Assembly: GCA_003696665.1 (NCBI GenBank)
Contig: RFGJ01000349.1
Span: 1-35,312 of the forward strand
Source: Gammaproteobacteria bacterium
GTDB taxonomy: Bacteria > Pseudomonadota > Gammaproteobacteria > Enterobacterales > GCA-002770795
Length of the DNA stretch: 35,312 bases
Direction: 5' to 3'
Part shown: positions 16,417 to 23,077 of the stretch, in pieces
Layout: every line of letters begins with the position of its first letter
Position numbering within the stretch: position 1 is the first letter of the stretch
Program-made: the position numbers and the translations under genes
Notes under the pieces: model-generated
Database searches by the model: none
What the model saw: the letters and a program-made list of their open reading frames with translations, nothing else
Told to the model about the DNA's origin: nothing

Positions 16417-17667
16417 CTAGCGATGAGCGTTGGGCGCGTCAGAGCGCATTGCAGTTGAGATCGTCGAGATCCGATCATAAACGCTGGATAGCCTGGCGAA
16501 TAGTCTAGATAGTTTCTCAAAATCCCGCCCCTCAATCCTCAGTCTCGATAGCTCAAACTCAACCGACTCCTTGGTTACTGCATCAGCATTTCGCTCCAGC
16601 GCGAGAACCTGATACAGTTTGCCATCCTCATTGCCACCCTCATCCTGCTTGCGGTAAATCACAAACATCCCCCGATCCTGCCCCTGCTTCGAGCGCTGAA
16701 CCAACAGGCGATAATTTTGCCCATCGATAAACGAAACTCGCCGAGAGTTGAGATATCGCCATAGATTCAACACACCAGGCAAAAGCTTTTGGAGCCTCCT
16801 AACTTGCTCCAATCGCTGCCTAATATGCTCCCGATCGCGCCATTCAGAAACCAAAACACCTCGCCGCTTGATCCCATTTAGAGAGTAGCGACTCCCCAGC
16901 CTGTACCCCGGAACCGTCACACCATCCAGTCCGTAGCTAATCCCCCATGCACCGCTTTTAAGCTGACGCAGATCCACACTTACACCCCTCTCAAGAAGTT
17001 TTTCGGCTGCACTGGACAGGGTTAAACTGCCGTCGAGCGCACAGTCGATATGCTCCTGCAACCGGGCGATCGCCGCTCTTTTGCCTGTCACTGGAGTCAT
17101 TTCTAACTGAGCAATTGTTTCGGCTCTCTCGCCCACTTCCCAGCTAGAGGGAACACGGACTAAATCGAACTCTCGCTCCAGTATCCGAATCAGTTTTTGA
17201 GAGCGGTAGCGGTCGAACGAGTCGCTAACCACCTCACCAGACTGAAGATTAATCCGACTGGCAACGATGTGAATATGGTCATGCTGTCGGTCGGTATGGC
17301 GGAACACCGAATGAAGATAGCAGGGTAATTCTTCTTCTGTAAATTTTTCAAGCCGCTCATCAAAACGCCGCTCATCATCCAGTAGATCTGGTTCTTTTGC
17401 TGAGAGAATCATCCCTGCAATATAGCGGCTGGCGATCGCCGCAAACCGTTCGTCATTCAGCGACTCATCGCGGGATAGAGACAAAGAAATATGGTAGACA
17501 GGGTGTTTTATCTCCGGTCTCAGATCCCTGGATGTCAAAAATTCACGGGTCAACCCTGAGAGGTCATAGGCCGCCATGTTGCCCCCAATCATCACGGCTC
17601 CAGGCTTGCCGAGAACGTATTGCGTCGTCTTTTTGAAGGACGAATTTTTCATGATTTTACCGATCAT
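16417..17667 (-). CDS. Conjugative relaxase (MOB_P-like, Relaxase/mobilisation nuclease domain)
   Basis: A 416-residue protein starting at ATG 17667, which has GGAG 6 bases upstream; a GTG 12 bases earlier is also in frame. The N-terminus 'MIGKIMKNSSFKKTTQYVL' carries the motif-I region with a candidate catalytic Tyr, followed by 'IGGNM' as in cyanobacterial plasmid relaxases. Motif III is clear near residues 122-138: 'HTDRQHDHIHIVASRI', the metal-binding His triad. Relaxases nick oriT and lead the strand through the T4SS. The C-terminal ~200 residues are not recognised. It overlaps mobC by 11 bases. At 416 residues it lacks any helicase or primase domain. Confidence 0.92.
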   Translation of the reverse strand: MIGKIMKNSSFKKTTQYVLGKPGAVMIGGNMAAYDLSGLTREFLTSRDLRPEIKHPVYHISLSLSRDESLNDERFAAIASRYIAGMILSAKEPDLLDDERRFDERLEKFTEEELPCYLHSVFRHTDRQHDHIHIVASRINLQSGEVVSDSFDRYRSQKLIRILEREFDLVRVPSSWEVGERAETIAQLEMTPVTGKRAAIARLQEHIDCALDGSLTLSSAAEKLLERGVSVDLRQLKSGAWGISYGLDGVTVPGYRLGSRYSLNGIKRRGVLVSEWRDREHIRQRLEQVRRLQKLLPGVLNLWRYLNSRRVSFIDGQNYRLLVQRSKQGQDRGMFVIYRKQDEGGNEDGKLYQVLALERNADAVTKESVEFELSRLRIEGRDFEKLSRLFARLSSVYDRISTISTAMRSDAPNAHR

Positions 17668-18217
17668 CTGATTCTCCACTACTCCCAGAAATCAGTTCAA
17701 GACGAACCTGCCGGATCAATTCGCTTAGAGTTTCTAGCTGCTGGCGGCACTCAAACAGCATGGACTTATCAACACCCTCGCCGTGGGCGATCGCACGGTC
17801 AATCGCCCTGGTTTGCTGGTTGAGGTTGCCCCCAATGCGGGCAAGCTGAATATACGTCTCTCGGTTCACTTGAGGCACAATAGAGCGAGAGCGAGAGCGA
17901 GGCACCGGCAAGCCGAAGATCCGCGCACGGGCATAGCGGGCTTTGGTCGTGCCATGAGAATAAGAAATCTCTTTCAGACGCATCTCCTCACTGGCAGTCA
18001 GCCAGATTTTGAGAAGGCGATCGCGCCTCTCCCGTCTCTCCCGTCTCAAAACTGCCGCATATGTAGGTCGAGATGTAGGTCGAGATCGAGATGTGTCCTC
18101 ATCCTCAAAATCCTCAAAATCTGCAAAATCTGACTCGGTGAACTCAATCAGTTCTCCACCAGGGGCGATCGCCGCCCTAACCTCTTTAAGCAAGTTCTCT
18201 AAATCCTGGAGATTCAC
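17657..18217 (-). CDS. mobC: MobC-like relaxosome protein
   Basis: A 186-residue protein with a GTG start at 18217. An acidic N-terminus (to about residue 45) precedes a basic linker. The C-terminal half carries the MobC signature 'VNRETYIQLARIGGNLNQ', followed by a helix pair. MobC proteins help the relaxase open DNA at oriT. It is translationally coupled to the relaxase, whose start it overlaps. The acidic N-terminal extension is not part of the usual family core. The gene faces the 244-base spacer that is the oriT candidate. Confidence 0.85.
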   Translation of the reverse strand: MNLQDLENLLKEVRAAIAPGGELIEFTESDFADFEDFEDEDTSRSRPTSRPTYAAVLRRERRERRDRLLKIWLTASEEMRLKEISYSHGTTKARYARARIFGLPVPRSRSRSIVPQVNRETYIQLARIGGNLNQQTRAIDRAIAHGEGVDKSMLFECRQQLETLSELIRQVRLELISGSSGESDDR

Positions 18218-18461
18218 GCAGTCAAGTCAAAAAGTCAACAATTGGGAAGTCAACAATTGGGCCCTCTCCCATAGCTTGCCAGTCCAGTTACAAGGCTGGA
18301 AGCGGAAAAAACACGGTTTTTGCGCCTGGACGTAGCCGAGCCGAGGCAGAGAGTGATAAATGGGCACACTTTCTACGTAACACGTAGCACTGCGGTTTCC
18401 GCCCAGTTTGCAAACTGAGTAAATTGGACGCAGCCAGAAAACAAGAATCCACGTCGCCACC
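18218..18461. other. Candidate origin of transfer (oriT) and divergent promoters
   Basis: This spacer between mobC (leftward) and an accessory gene (rightward) is dense in symmetric elements. These are a tandem 15-bp repeat AAGTCAACAATTGGG (18232-18246, 18247-18261), a hairpin CTACGT-AAC-ACGTAG (18373-18387) and the perfect palindrome CAGTTTGCAAACTG (18404-18417). An oriT normally lies beside mobC/relaxase genes and has such repeats. The nick site itself was not recognised. Confidence 0.5.
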
Positions 18462-19052
18462 ATGCCACGCATCACAAATCAGACGGTTACAGAGCGAGAC
18501 TTACAGGAGATTCAAAATCGCTTTCAGGAGATGGCCAAAAAGCCAAAACGGATAAAGCTGCAAGAGGCTCTAATCCGTCTAGCGCCAGCGATCAAGGCGA
18601 TGATTTTGCAGGGGTACTCTCTGCGCGATGTCTGCGGAGTAATGGAGGAATACGGCATCAGAATCAGCGAGGCTACGCTGAAAAAGATGCTTGAATCGGA
18701 ATCAGCAAAATCGGAATCAGCAAAACCAGAAAAGCCAGAAACAGAAGCCAAAACAGAAACCGCTCCGGGGAGAGAACCGGAGCGGGAGCGAGTTCAGTCC
18801 AGTATCAAGGAAAAGGATTCAGAGGCAGATCCACCAGAACCAGAGCCGATCAAAACGATAGCTCCAACCCCCACGGGAGAAACCGAAACCGGGGGATCTT
18901 CTCCACTTTCTCCAGGTACGCGCACATCCTCAAACAGGATAGCGGCACTGAGGGCAGCGCGGCAGCAGCAAAGAGCAGCAGCGGCCGCGTCGTCGAGCAG
19001 TGCCACTGCTGCGACAACTACGACAACCACGACGACATTGACACCAGATTAG
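18462..19052 (+). CDS. Putative mobilisation accessory protein with helix-turn-helix-like N-terminus
   Basis: A 196-residue protein. Residues 1-85 are helical, with a probable DNA-binding turn ('GYSLRDVCGVMEEYGIRIS', then 'EATLKKML'). The rest (about 90-196) is low complexity: Glu/Pro/Lys-rich, then Ala/Gln and a run of Thr. It is divergent from mobC across the oriT candidate, where plasmids often encode small relaxosome accessory proteins, so that role is inferred. I do not recognise a named family. The long disordered tail is unusual and may be length-variable. Confidence 0.7.
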   Translation: MPRITNQTVTERDLQEIQNRFQEMAKKPKRIKLQEALIRLAPAIKAMILQGYSLRDVCGVMEEYGIRISEATLKKMLESESAKSESAKPEKPETEAKTETAPGREPERERVQSSIKEKDSEADPPEPEPIKTIAPTPTGETETGGSSPLSPGTRTSSNRIAALRAARQQQRAAAAASSSSATAATTTTTTTTLTPD

Positions 19053-19571
19053 CCCGCGCATGGTTCGGTGCTAGAGGCGACGGGAATCCATCGACAGGAG
19101 GATGGCGTGTGGGGATTTTACCCGGCGATCGCCGATTCAGGCGTGGCAATCGTGTGGTAGGCGATCGCCCGGTTTTGCCTGGAAGCCACCGACAAGCCGC
19201 TATCGATTGCTCAATCACGCCAAGCTTTTCTAACTCTTCTCAGCGAACGAGTGCTGGCAGAAACTTCGCAGACTCCGCTGCCAATCAACCGTTGGCGGAG
19301 TGCGAGTTTACGCTCTTTTTCGTAATCGGATTTCGGGCGCATACACGATCGGGCTACTGACCTCTACCGTTTGGCTGCCGAAGCGGAGACAGAGGCACTT
19401 AAAAGATTTGTTGCGAGAGATCAACTTTGCAGAGTCCCGCGCAAAGTGTCGCTAGGCAGGCGCGGAGGACACCTGTTCACCGGGCGTGATGGGTATCGCT
19501 GTGATACTGGAACGCCGCAACAAACATTGCCCAGTGCGATCGCCCTGTACCAAATTCCCTTGCCTTGTATG
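19053..19571. other. Gene-free stretch with decayed coding traces
   Basis: No intact gene is supported here. Plus-strand frame fragments such as 'AFLTLLSERVLAETSQTPLP' and 'YRLAAEAETEALKRFVA' look protein-like but are broken by stops (for example near 19163 and 19325), suggesting a decayed gene. The stretch ends with a 61-base sequence repeated in inverted form at 29152-29212. Confidence 0.5.
19465..19525 (+). repeat. 61-bp inverted-repeat partner of 29152-29212
   Basis: This 61-base segment matches the reverse complement of 29152-29212 without a mismatch. Neither copy lies in a supported gene. It is one of several segments placed in mirror-image order in the two halves of the accessory region. 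Confidence 0.95.
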
Positions 19572-19772
19572 TCACCACTCGCGCCGCTCTAAGCGCCGCT
19601 CTAAGCTGGCGTAGGGGCGAACTTTGCGGGGCAGGTCGCAGTCGTCTGTCCAGACTTTCAGCCACCAAGTGTCTTCGTCCTGCCACTGGTCGAGGGTTTT
19701 GGCGGCGGACTGGGCGATCGCCCTGACTTGGGCTGCGTCGCCTGCGTTTTCGGCTCTAAAGAGGTAGATCAT
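19572..19772 (-). CDS. Small paralogous protein (copy 1) of unknown function
   Basis: A 66-residue protein starting 'MIYLFRAENAGDAAQVRAIA', with AGGAG upstream of ATG 19772. It is clearly paralogous to the 62-residue product at 27135-27323: both share 'KT.DQW.....WW.KVWT.D..LP.KVR..ASLERREW'. Three Trp residues and alternating strands suggest a small alpha/beta fold. The C-terminus has an internal duplication ('LERRLERREW'). No family was recognised. It lies beside a fragment of the same regulator gene that sits upstream of its paralogue, so the pair was duplicated as a block. Confidence 0.65.
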   Translation of the reverse strand: MIYLFRAENAGDAAQVRAIAQSAAKTLDQWQDEDTWWLKVWTDDCDLPRKVRPYASLERRLERREW

Positions 19773-19830
19773 CGTTCCGTCTTCTCCTGATAACAAGAGG
19801 TTGGGGATGTGGTTCCGGCGTAGACAAGGG

Positions 19831-19892
19831 CGATCGCACTCAGCAGTAGCGCTACGGCTGCCGATCGCACTCAGCAGCAGCGCTACGGCTGC
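19831..19892. repeat. 31-bp tandem duplication
   Basis: A 31-base unit beginning CGATCGCACTCAGCAG occurs twice (19831-19861 and 19862-19892) with one difference. The paralogous locus near 27400 has only one copy, so the duplication arose after the block was copied. A shorter unit, GGCTGCGAGTCGCCA, is also doubled just after it. Confidence 0.9.
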
Positions 19893-20004
19893 GAGTCGCC
19901 AGGCTGCGAGTCGCCAGAGTCGGACTTTCCCAGTGCCATTAGGTCGGCAAAAAGGTTTTCAAGGTTTTCAGCCGTCTGTGTGGCGGCGGCCTGGCGCTCT
20001 GCTA
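19883..20004 (-). pseudogene. 3' remnant of the 27412-28014 regulator gene
   Basis: The minus-strand frame reads 'LAERQAAATQTAENLENLF', continuing to '...GKSDSGDSQPGDSQP' and a stop. It matches the last ~35 residues of the full-length protein at 27412-28014 ('LAERQTSATQRTEDLFGNL' and '...GKPDSGDSQP'). Everything upstream is missing and is replaced at the breakpoint by a hairpin (20005-20025). Confidence 0.85.
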
Positions 20005-20025
20005 GGGATGTATTCGATACATCCC
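20005..20025. repeat. Breakpoint hairpin GGGATGTAT/ATACATCCC, copy 1
   Basis: Arms of 9 bases around TCG. The same stem, 2 bp longer, occurs at 28269-28293. In both places it lies exactly between regulator-related sequence and the sequence of the 76-residue helix-turn-helix gene, so it marks the duplication breakpoint. Confidence 0.85.
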
Positions 20026-20051
20026 GGCTTTGCTTTTCTGGTGTTTCAGGT

Positions 20052-20282
20052 TTAATCGCCGTTTCTCCGGTCTCTAACCGTCTCGTAGATCTGGCGCAGG
20101 TGCGGCACTATTTGATCCTCCAACTCCCACCGAGAAAACAGCAGGTGCAACTCGTTTAATCGTTGCAGCACGTCGGGGGGTGTCCGAAGTCGGCTTTTCT
20201 TGGACAGCCAGTGATCAAGGGTATTCGGCTGCTTTCCAAGCAGGCTGGCCATCTCTGCCCGCGACAGTCTCCAGTGCGTCAT
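20052..20282 (-). CDS. Small helix-turn-helix protein
   Basis: A 76-residue protein from ATG 20282 (a GTG at 20300 is also in frame). 'MTHWRLSRAEMASLLGKQPN' continuing to 'TLDHWLSKKSR' is a typical helix-turn-helix where helix three would read DNA. The remainder is helical. It is probably a small regulator. The last 91 bases of this locus, including the stop, are repeated exactly at 28343-28433, where the 5' half of the gene is missing. It sits between gene fragments and downstream of the partition operon. Confidence 0.6.
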   Translation of the reverse strand: MTHWRLSRAEMASLLGKQPNTLDHWLSKKSRLRTPPDVLQRLNELHLLFSRWELEDQIVPHLRQIYETVRDRRNGD

Positions 20283-20290
20283 AAACTCGC

Positions 20291-20491
20291 CTAGCTCCAC
20301 CTTGCAGTCTCCTTTTGCGAAGCCGCCGATCGCAGGTCTGACCGGGACTTAAACCGGGTTTCGTACAGGTCGCAGTCGTCGGGCATCGACCCGCCGTCGC
20401 AGGTCTGCTCAAAACCCAAGAAATCCAGTAGCCTAGCGCCCGCCTCGTATTCGGCGATCGCCATCAGTTTCAGCGGGAAGGCAAGGGGCAC
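20291..20491 (-). pseudogene. Truncated copy of the acetyltransferase-like gene at 31233-31883
   Basis: The minus-strand frame 'AFPLKLMAIAEYEAGARLL' and 'FEQTCDGGSMPDDCDLYETRF' closely matches the C-terminal ~55 residues of the full protein. Nucleotides agree at roughly nine in ten positions by eye. The first ~150 residues are absent. The copy is inverted relative to the intact gene. Confidence 0.9.
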
Positions 20492-20593
20492 TGTATCTTC
20501 TCCAAGTTATAAATCCAGTCTAGTTCAGTCGGGGGGGGGTTCTCGCGCGAGTTTGCTACGGCAGTGGAGAAAATTTGTGGCAAACCTAGATCC
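20492..20593. other. Short spacer with a nine-G run
   Basis: It holds a run of nine G (20531-20539), a site where replication or sequencing slippage is likely, followed by the palindrome CTCGCGCGAG. No terminator was recognised for the partition operon that ends just to the right. Confidence 0.6.
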
Positions 20594-20986
20594 TCATTCG
20601 TCGTCAAACAAATAGTCTTCTGCCTCCAGATACATAGGTTCAACCTGCTGATTGTCTCGCAGTCCCTCTACCTGTGGTGGAAATATTTCTAACTGTGGAT
20701 TTGGTGTGGGACAGGCTTGACGGGCTTGTAGGTCGAAGGTCATGCGAATAATTTGTGCTTGCGCCTCCAGCAGGGCGATCGCCTTCATTGCTGTGCCCCG
20801 CGCTTCGCTGAGATCGCCCGATTCTTCATAATGCGCCATTGGCATCCAGAAGGCGAATACAGCTTCTTCAAATTTCTGTTTACCCCTGGGGTCGCGTTTC
20901 AGGTAGCCATAGAGCCGCCCTATCTCCGATTTGCGGCTCCTGCGAACCCGGAAGTCGATCAATTCACCACTCTGTCGCCCTTTCAT
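20594..20986 (-). CDS. ParR-like partition adaptor (candidate)
   Basis: A 130-residue protein whose ATG overlaps the parM stop by 4 bases (ATGA), so the two are translationally coupled. In type II partition systems the gene after parM encodes ParR, which binds the centromere and caps the actin filament. The N-terminus is basic ('FRVRRSRKSEIGRLYGYLKR') and suits DNA binding. The middle is helical and the C-terminus is acidic and ends in 'YLFDDE', reminiscent of the filament-binding tail of ParR. Direct sequence similarity to ParR is not evident, so the call depends on context and size. Confidence 0.6.
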   Translation of the reverse strand: MKGRQSGELIDFRVRRSRKSEIGRLYGYLKRDPRGKQKFEEAVFAFWMPMAHYEESGDLSEARGTAMKAIALLEAQAQIIRMTFDLQARQACPTPNPQLEIFPPQVEGLRDNQQVEPMYLEAEDYLFDDE

Positions 20987-22158
20987 TCGGACACCCGCTG
21001 CTGACGACGGCGCTGCTTGGCGACCAATGCCTGAAACCCAATGAAGGCATCGGCCATTTGCAACAATTTCAGATTCTCGCCTAGCTCGTCCTCGGAGCCG
21101 CCGTGGAACGACAGGATATCTCTAAGCTGCTGCTGCAACTCCTCAGCAAACGACACTTTGATCCCGATCTCCGCTGCAAGCTCTCGGAGTTCTGAGCGCA
21201 TCGCCCAGGCAGCCCCGCCGCCGCACACCAGATCAAACTGCCCAGCGGGTAGGTAAGATTCCAAAAATGAACGAACCTGCTGCCAGTAGCCTGTGCGGGC
21301 TTCGGCGACTGCGCTGGAGATGTCAATTGGCTTGAACCCTCTGCCCTGAATCCTGAGTGATTGGGACTGGGCGGCGATCGCCTCAGTCAGCCCAGGCGTT
21401 GAGGGTTCTTGCCCCAGCAGTCTGGCTGCCAAATCGGTTGCAACAAAAAAGCCTGGGCCATCGCTCCGGCATTTCTCAACTTGAATACTGCTGCCCTCGT
21501 AGATCAGCAGACTAGCGTTTCTGTGCCCCAGCATCAGGGACACAATTTTAGAGGGCGCTCCGACGTTTTGAAGCCTCGCTCGGCGCTCTCGAATCAACCC
21601 CGCCCCCTCTAGCTGGCAGTCAATCGATCCCCATGTGATTTGCAACTCCCGTCCTCTACAAATTAGTTTTGTCACGCCGGCCAGTTTTTCTTGCAGAATT
21701 TTTCGGTCTGCGTATTCTGCCGCTGGCAGCGCGATTCCCAAGTTCACGGTGAGCGGACTGGGTAGGCTGAAAGTGTCCCGGATTCCGCCAATCGTTCCGA
21801 GAATCCTGAATAGTCCAGGGTCTACCTTTCGTCGGGCGATTAGGCTGTCACCTCTAAATGTTTCCGCCAGTCGCCCTACTGTAATAGGTTCGCCATCCCC
21901 TAGTTCCAGCCATAGCGTATCAATCGGGGCCGCTGTCTCGTTTGCTGCAAAAAACTCTGACAACCGATTTTGGCTAACGATTGCGATCTCTGGTGGGAGA
22001 AACGCAAAGTGTGCATTTTCTCCAATTGCATAGAAGGTTTTTGTGCAGGATGATCCCAAGTCTACGAACACAGTTAGTTCGCTGGTTGGAGCTTGGAGTG
22101 AGGCTCCCCCTGTTCTCTTTTTTGCTTGCTGTGCTGTTGTATAGGCAATTGCGCTCAT
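20983..22158 (-). CDS. parM: ParM/StbA-like actin-family plasmid partition ATPase
   Basis: A 391-residue protein with the actin/Hsp70 ATPase layout. Phosphate-1 is 'FVDLGSSCTKTF' near residue 32. A second phosphate/connect region lies near 'IVSLMLGHRNASLLIYEG' (about 204-221). The adenosine motif is 'LVCGGGAAW' near 309. ParM forms filaments that push plasmid copies apart. It has AAGGA just upstream of the ATG, overlaps the parR-like gene and is preceded by iteron-like repeats fitting parC. The N-terminal ~28 residues before the first motif are a poorly conserved extension. Confidence 0.88.
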   Translation of the reverse strand: MSAIAYTTAQQAKKRTGGASLQAPTSELTVFVDLGSSCTKTFYAIGENAHFAFLPPEIAIVSQNRLSEFFAANETAAPIDTLWLELGDGEPITVGRLAETFRGDSLIARRKVDPGLFRILGTIGGIRDTFSLPSPLTVNLGIALPAAEYADRKILQEKLAGVTKLICRGRELQITWGSIDCQLEGAGLIRERRARLQNVGAPSKIVSLMLGHRNASLLIYEGSSIQVEKCRSDGPGFFVATDLAARLLGQEPSTPGLTEAIAAQSQSLRIQGRGFKPIDISSAVAEARTGYWQQVRSFLESYLPAGQFDLVCGGGAAWAMRSELRELAAEIGIKVSFAEELQQQLRDILSFHGGSEDELGENLKLLQMADAFIGFQALVAKQRRRQQRVSE

Positions 22159-22173
22159 GGTGTTCCTTGAGGA

Positions 22174-22275
22174 GGGTCAGTGGTGGGTCAAAAGTGGGAC
22201 AAAAATCGCTGTGTAGACCTATTCTCCTGAAAGAGGCAAGAGAGATGGGTCAGCAGCGGGTCAAAATTGGGTCAA
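22174..22275. promoter_or_regulatory. Candidate parC centromere: GGGTCA iterons
   Basis: Two 29-base near-copies lie at 22174-22202 and 22247-22275. Both have the pattern GGGTCAG-n-GGGTCAAAA-n-TGGG-CAA, giving six GGG(T/A)CA boxes. They sit directly upstream of parM, as parC does in ParMRC systems, where ParR binds repeats and also represses the promoter. Confidence 0.6.
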
Positions 22276-22296
22276 CTTTGGCCACAACATAAATAA

Positions 22297-22336
22297 AGTG
22301 CCCAATCTTGCGACCAAGATCGCAAGATTGGGCACT
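22297..22336. repeat. 16-bp inverted repeat with 8-base spacer
   Basis: Perfect arms AGTGCCCAATCTTGCG (22297-22312) and its complement (22321-22336). On the minus strand the hairpin is followed by TTTATTTATG, so it may terminate the operon ending at 22.44-22.6 kb. It could also be a binding site upstream of the partition genes. Confidence 0.85.
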
Positions 22337-22411
22337 GAACTGTGCATCTGTAGGAGGTGTGAAGTTCGGTTTTGAGTTTTGAACTGTACAGTTTTTGTGA
22401 ACTGCACAGTT
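22337..22411. promoter_or_regulatory. Tandem palindromic operators, paired with 30965-31020
   Basis: This stretch holds GAACTGTGCAT (22338), a 28-base segment (22348-22375) identical to the reverse complement of 30993-31020, then GAACTGTACAGTT (22381-22393) and GAACTGCACAGTT (22399-22411), 18 bases apart. Two spaced palindromes look like operators for a dimeric regulator bound side by side. Confidence 0.7.
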
Positions 22412-22442
22412 GCACAGCGAGGACGGCGAAGTGTCTAGAAGC

Positions 22443-22596
22443 AACGGAGGAGAAAAGATTCGGGAGCAGGAGTCCCATCCAAGGGGGCGATCGCCCTCGG
22501 CTTCATCGGCTTCATCGGCTTCATCGGCTTCATCGGCTTCATCGGCTTCAGTTTTGCTTTTTTTGCTTTCCTCACCACATCTTTAACCTTTGGGTT
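22443..22596 (-). pseudogene. 3' remnant related to the 33126-33428 gene, with a Lys-Pro-Met repeat
   Basis: The minus-strand frame begins 'NPKVKDVVRKAKKAKLK', which matches 'NPKVKEVVRKAKAKKK' near the C-terminus of the 100-residue product at 33126-33428. It then runs through five Lys-Pro-Met units to a stop at 22443. The units come from a 9-base tandem repeat (CGGCTTCAT, about 22502-22550). There is no start codon or 5' part. It lies 10 bases after the L,D-transpeptidase stop. Confidence 0.75.
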
Positions 22597-22606
22597 GAAC
22601 ACGCTA

Positions 22607-23077
22607 CTAGGGACGGATTTCGATTGGAGTGCCAGGGCTGATGAGTGGCGCGATCGCCATCACGTCAGCCTCACGCAGCCGGATACAGCCATCGGACGGC
22701 GCATCGATGTCGCCTGCGTGAATGCCATAGTAGCCCTCTGGCGAATTTTTGAAGCCGAAGAACCACGGCCCCAACGCGCCAGGGAAAACCGCCCCGGTCT
22801 TGGGATTCTCGTAGAGCGGGTCTTTGATCTTGCTACTAATGGCAAATTGTCCCAGTGGCGTGGTGTCGCCGAAGCCAGCCGGGAAGCCGTGCTGCCCTCC
22901 GCCGTCTAGGACGTACAGAGCGCGATCGCTGATGTCAGCGATCAGCCTCACCCCTTGCGAAGTTGTCCGAGGGTTGGGATTAGCCGTCGGAGTAGGATCT
23001 GAAATTGCGCCCAGCACGGGAATCATCGTTAGCACCCCAACCAAGGCAGGAGTTAACACAGGAGTTAACAGTTTCAA
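22607..23077 (-). CDS. Secreted L,D-transpeptidase (YkuD domain)
   Basis: A 156-residue protein whose TTG start overlaps the upstream ATPase stop (TTGA). Residues 1-27 form a signal peptide or anchor. The YkuD domain (about 45-156) shows 'TPLGQFAI', then 'YYGIHAGDIDAPSDGCIRL', with the conserved His, the catalytic Cys in Ser-x-Gly-Cys and the following Arg, and ends in 'GTPIEIRP'. These enzymes form 3-3 cross-links or attach proteins to peptidoglycan. The His-to-Cys spacing is short compared with many family members. On a conjugative plasmid, it may repair or mark wall opened by the T4SS; that is inference. Confidence 0.9.
   Translation of the reverse strand: MKLLTPVLTPALVGVLTMIPVLGAISDPTPTANPNPRTTSQGVRLIADISDRALYVLDGGGQHGFPAGFGDTTPLGQFAISSKIKDPLYENPKTGAVFPGALGPWFFGFKNSPEGYYGIHAGDIDAPSDGCIRLREADVMAIAPLISPGTPIEIRP

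Noticed and set aside
19109-19360. 83-residue plus-strand frame
   Set aside because: Composition is Arg-rich read-through of HIP1 sites; the better protein-like frame in this stretch is broken by stops, so I treat it as decayed sequence.
20927-20946. A 19-of-20 base match to 31172-31191
   Set aside because: Short, in the same orientation, inside a coding gene on one side, and not extended by flanking similarity; chance is plausible.
22499-22550. Nine-base tandem repeat considered as a CRISPR or VNTR-only locus
   Set aside because: There are no spacers, and the repeat reads as Lys-Pro-Met units in a recognisable gene remnant.
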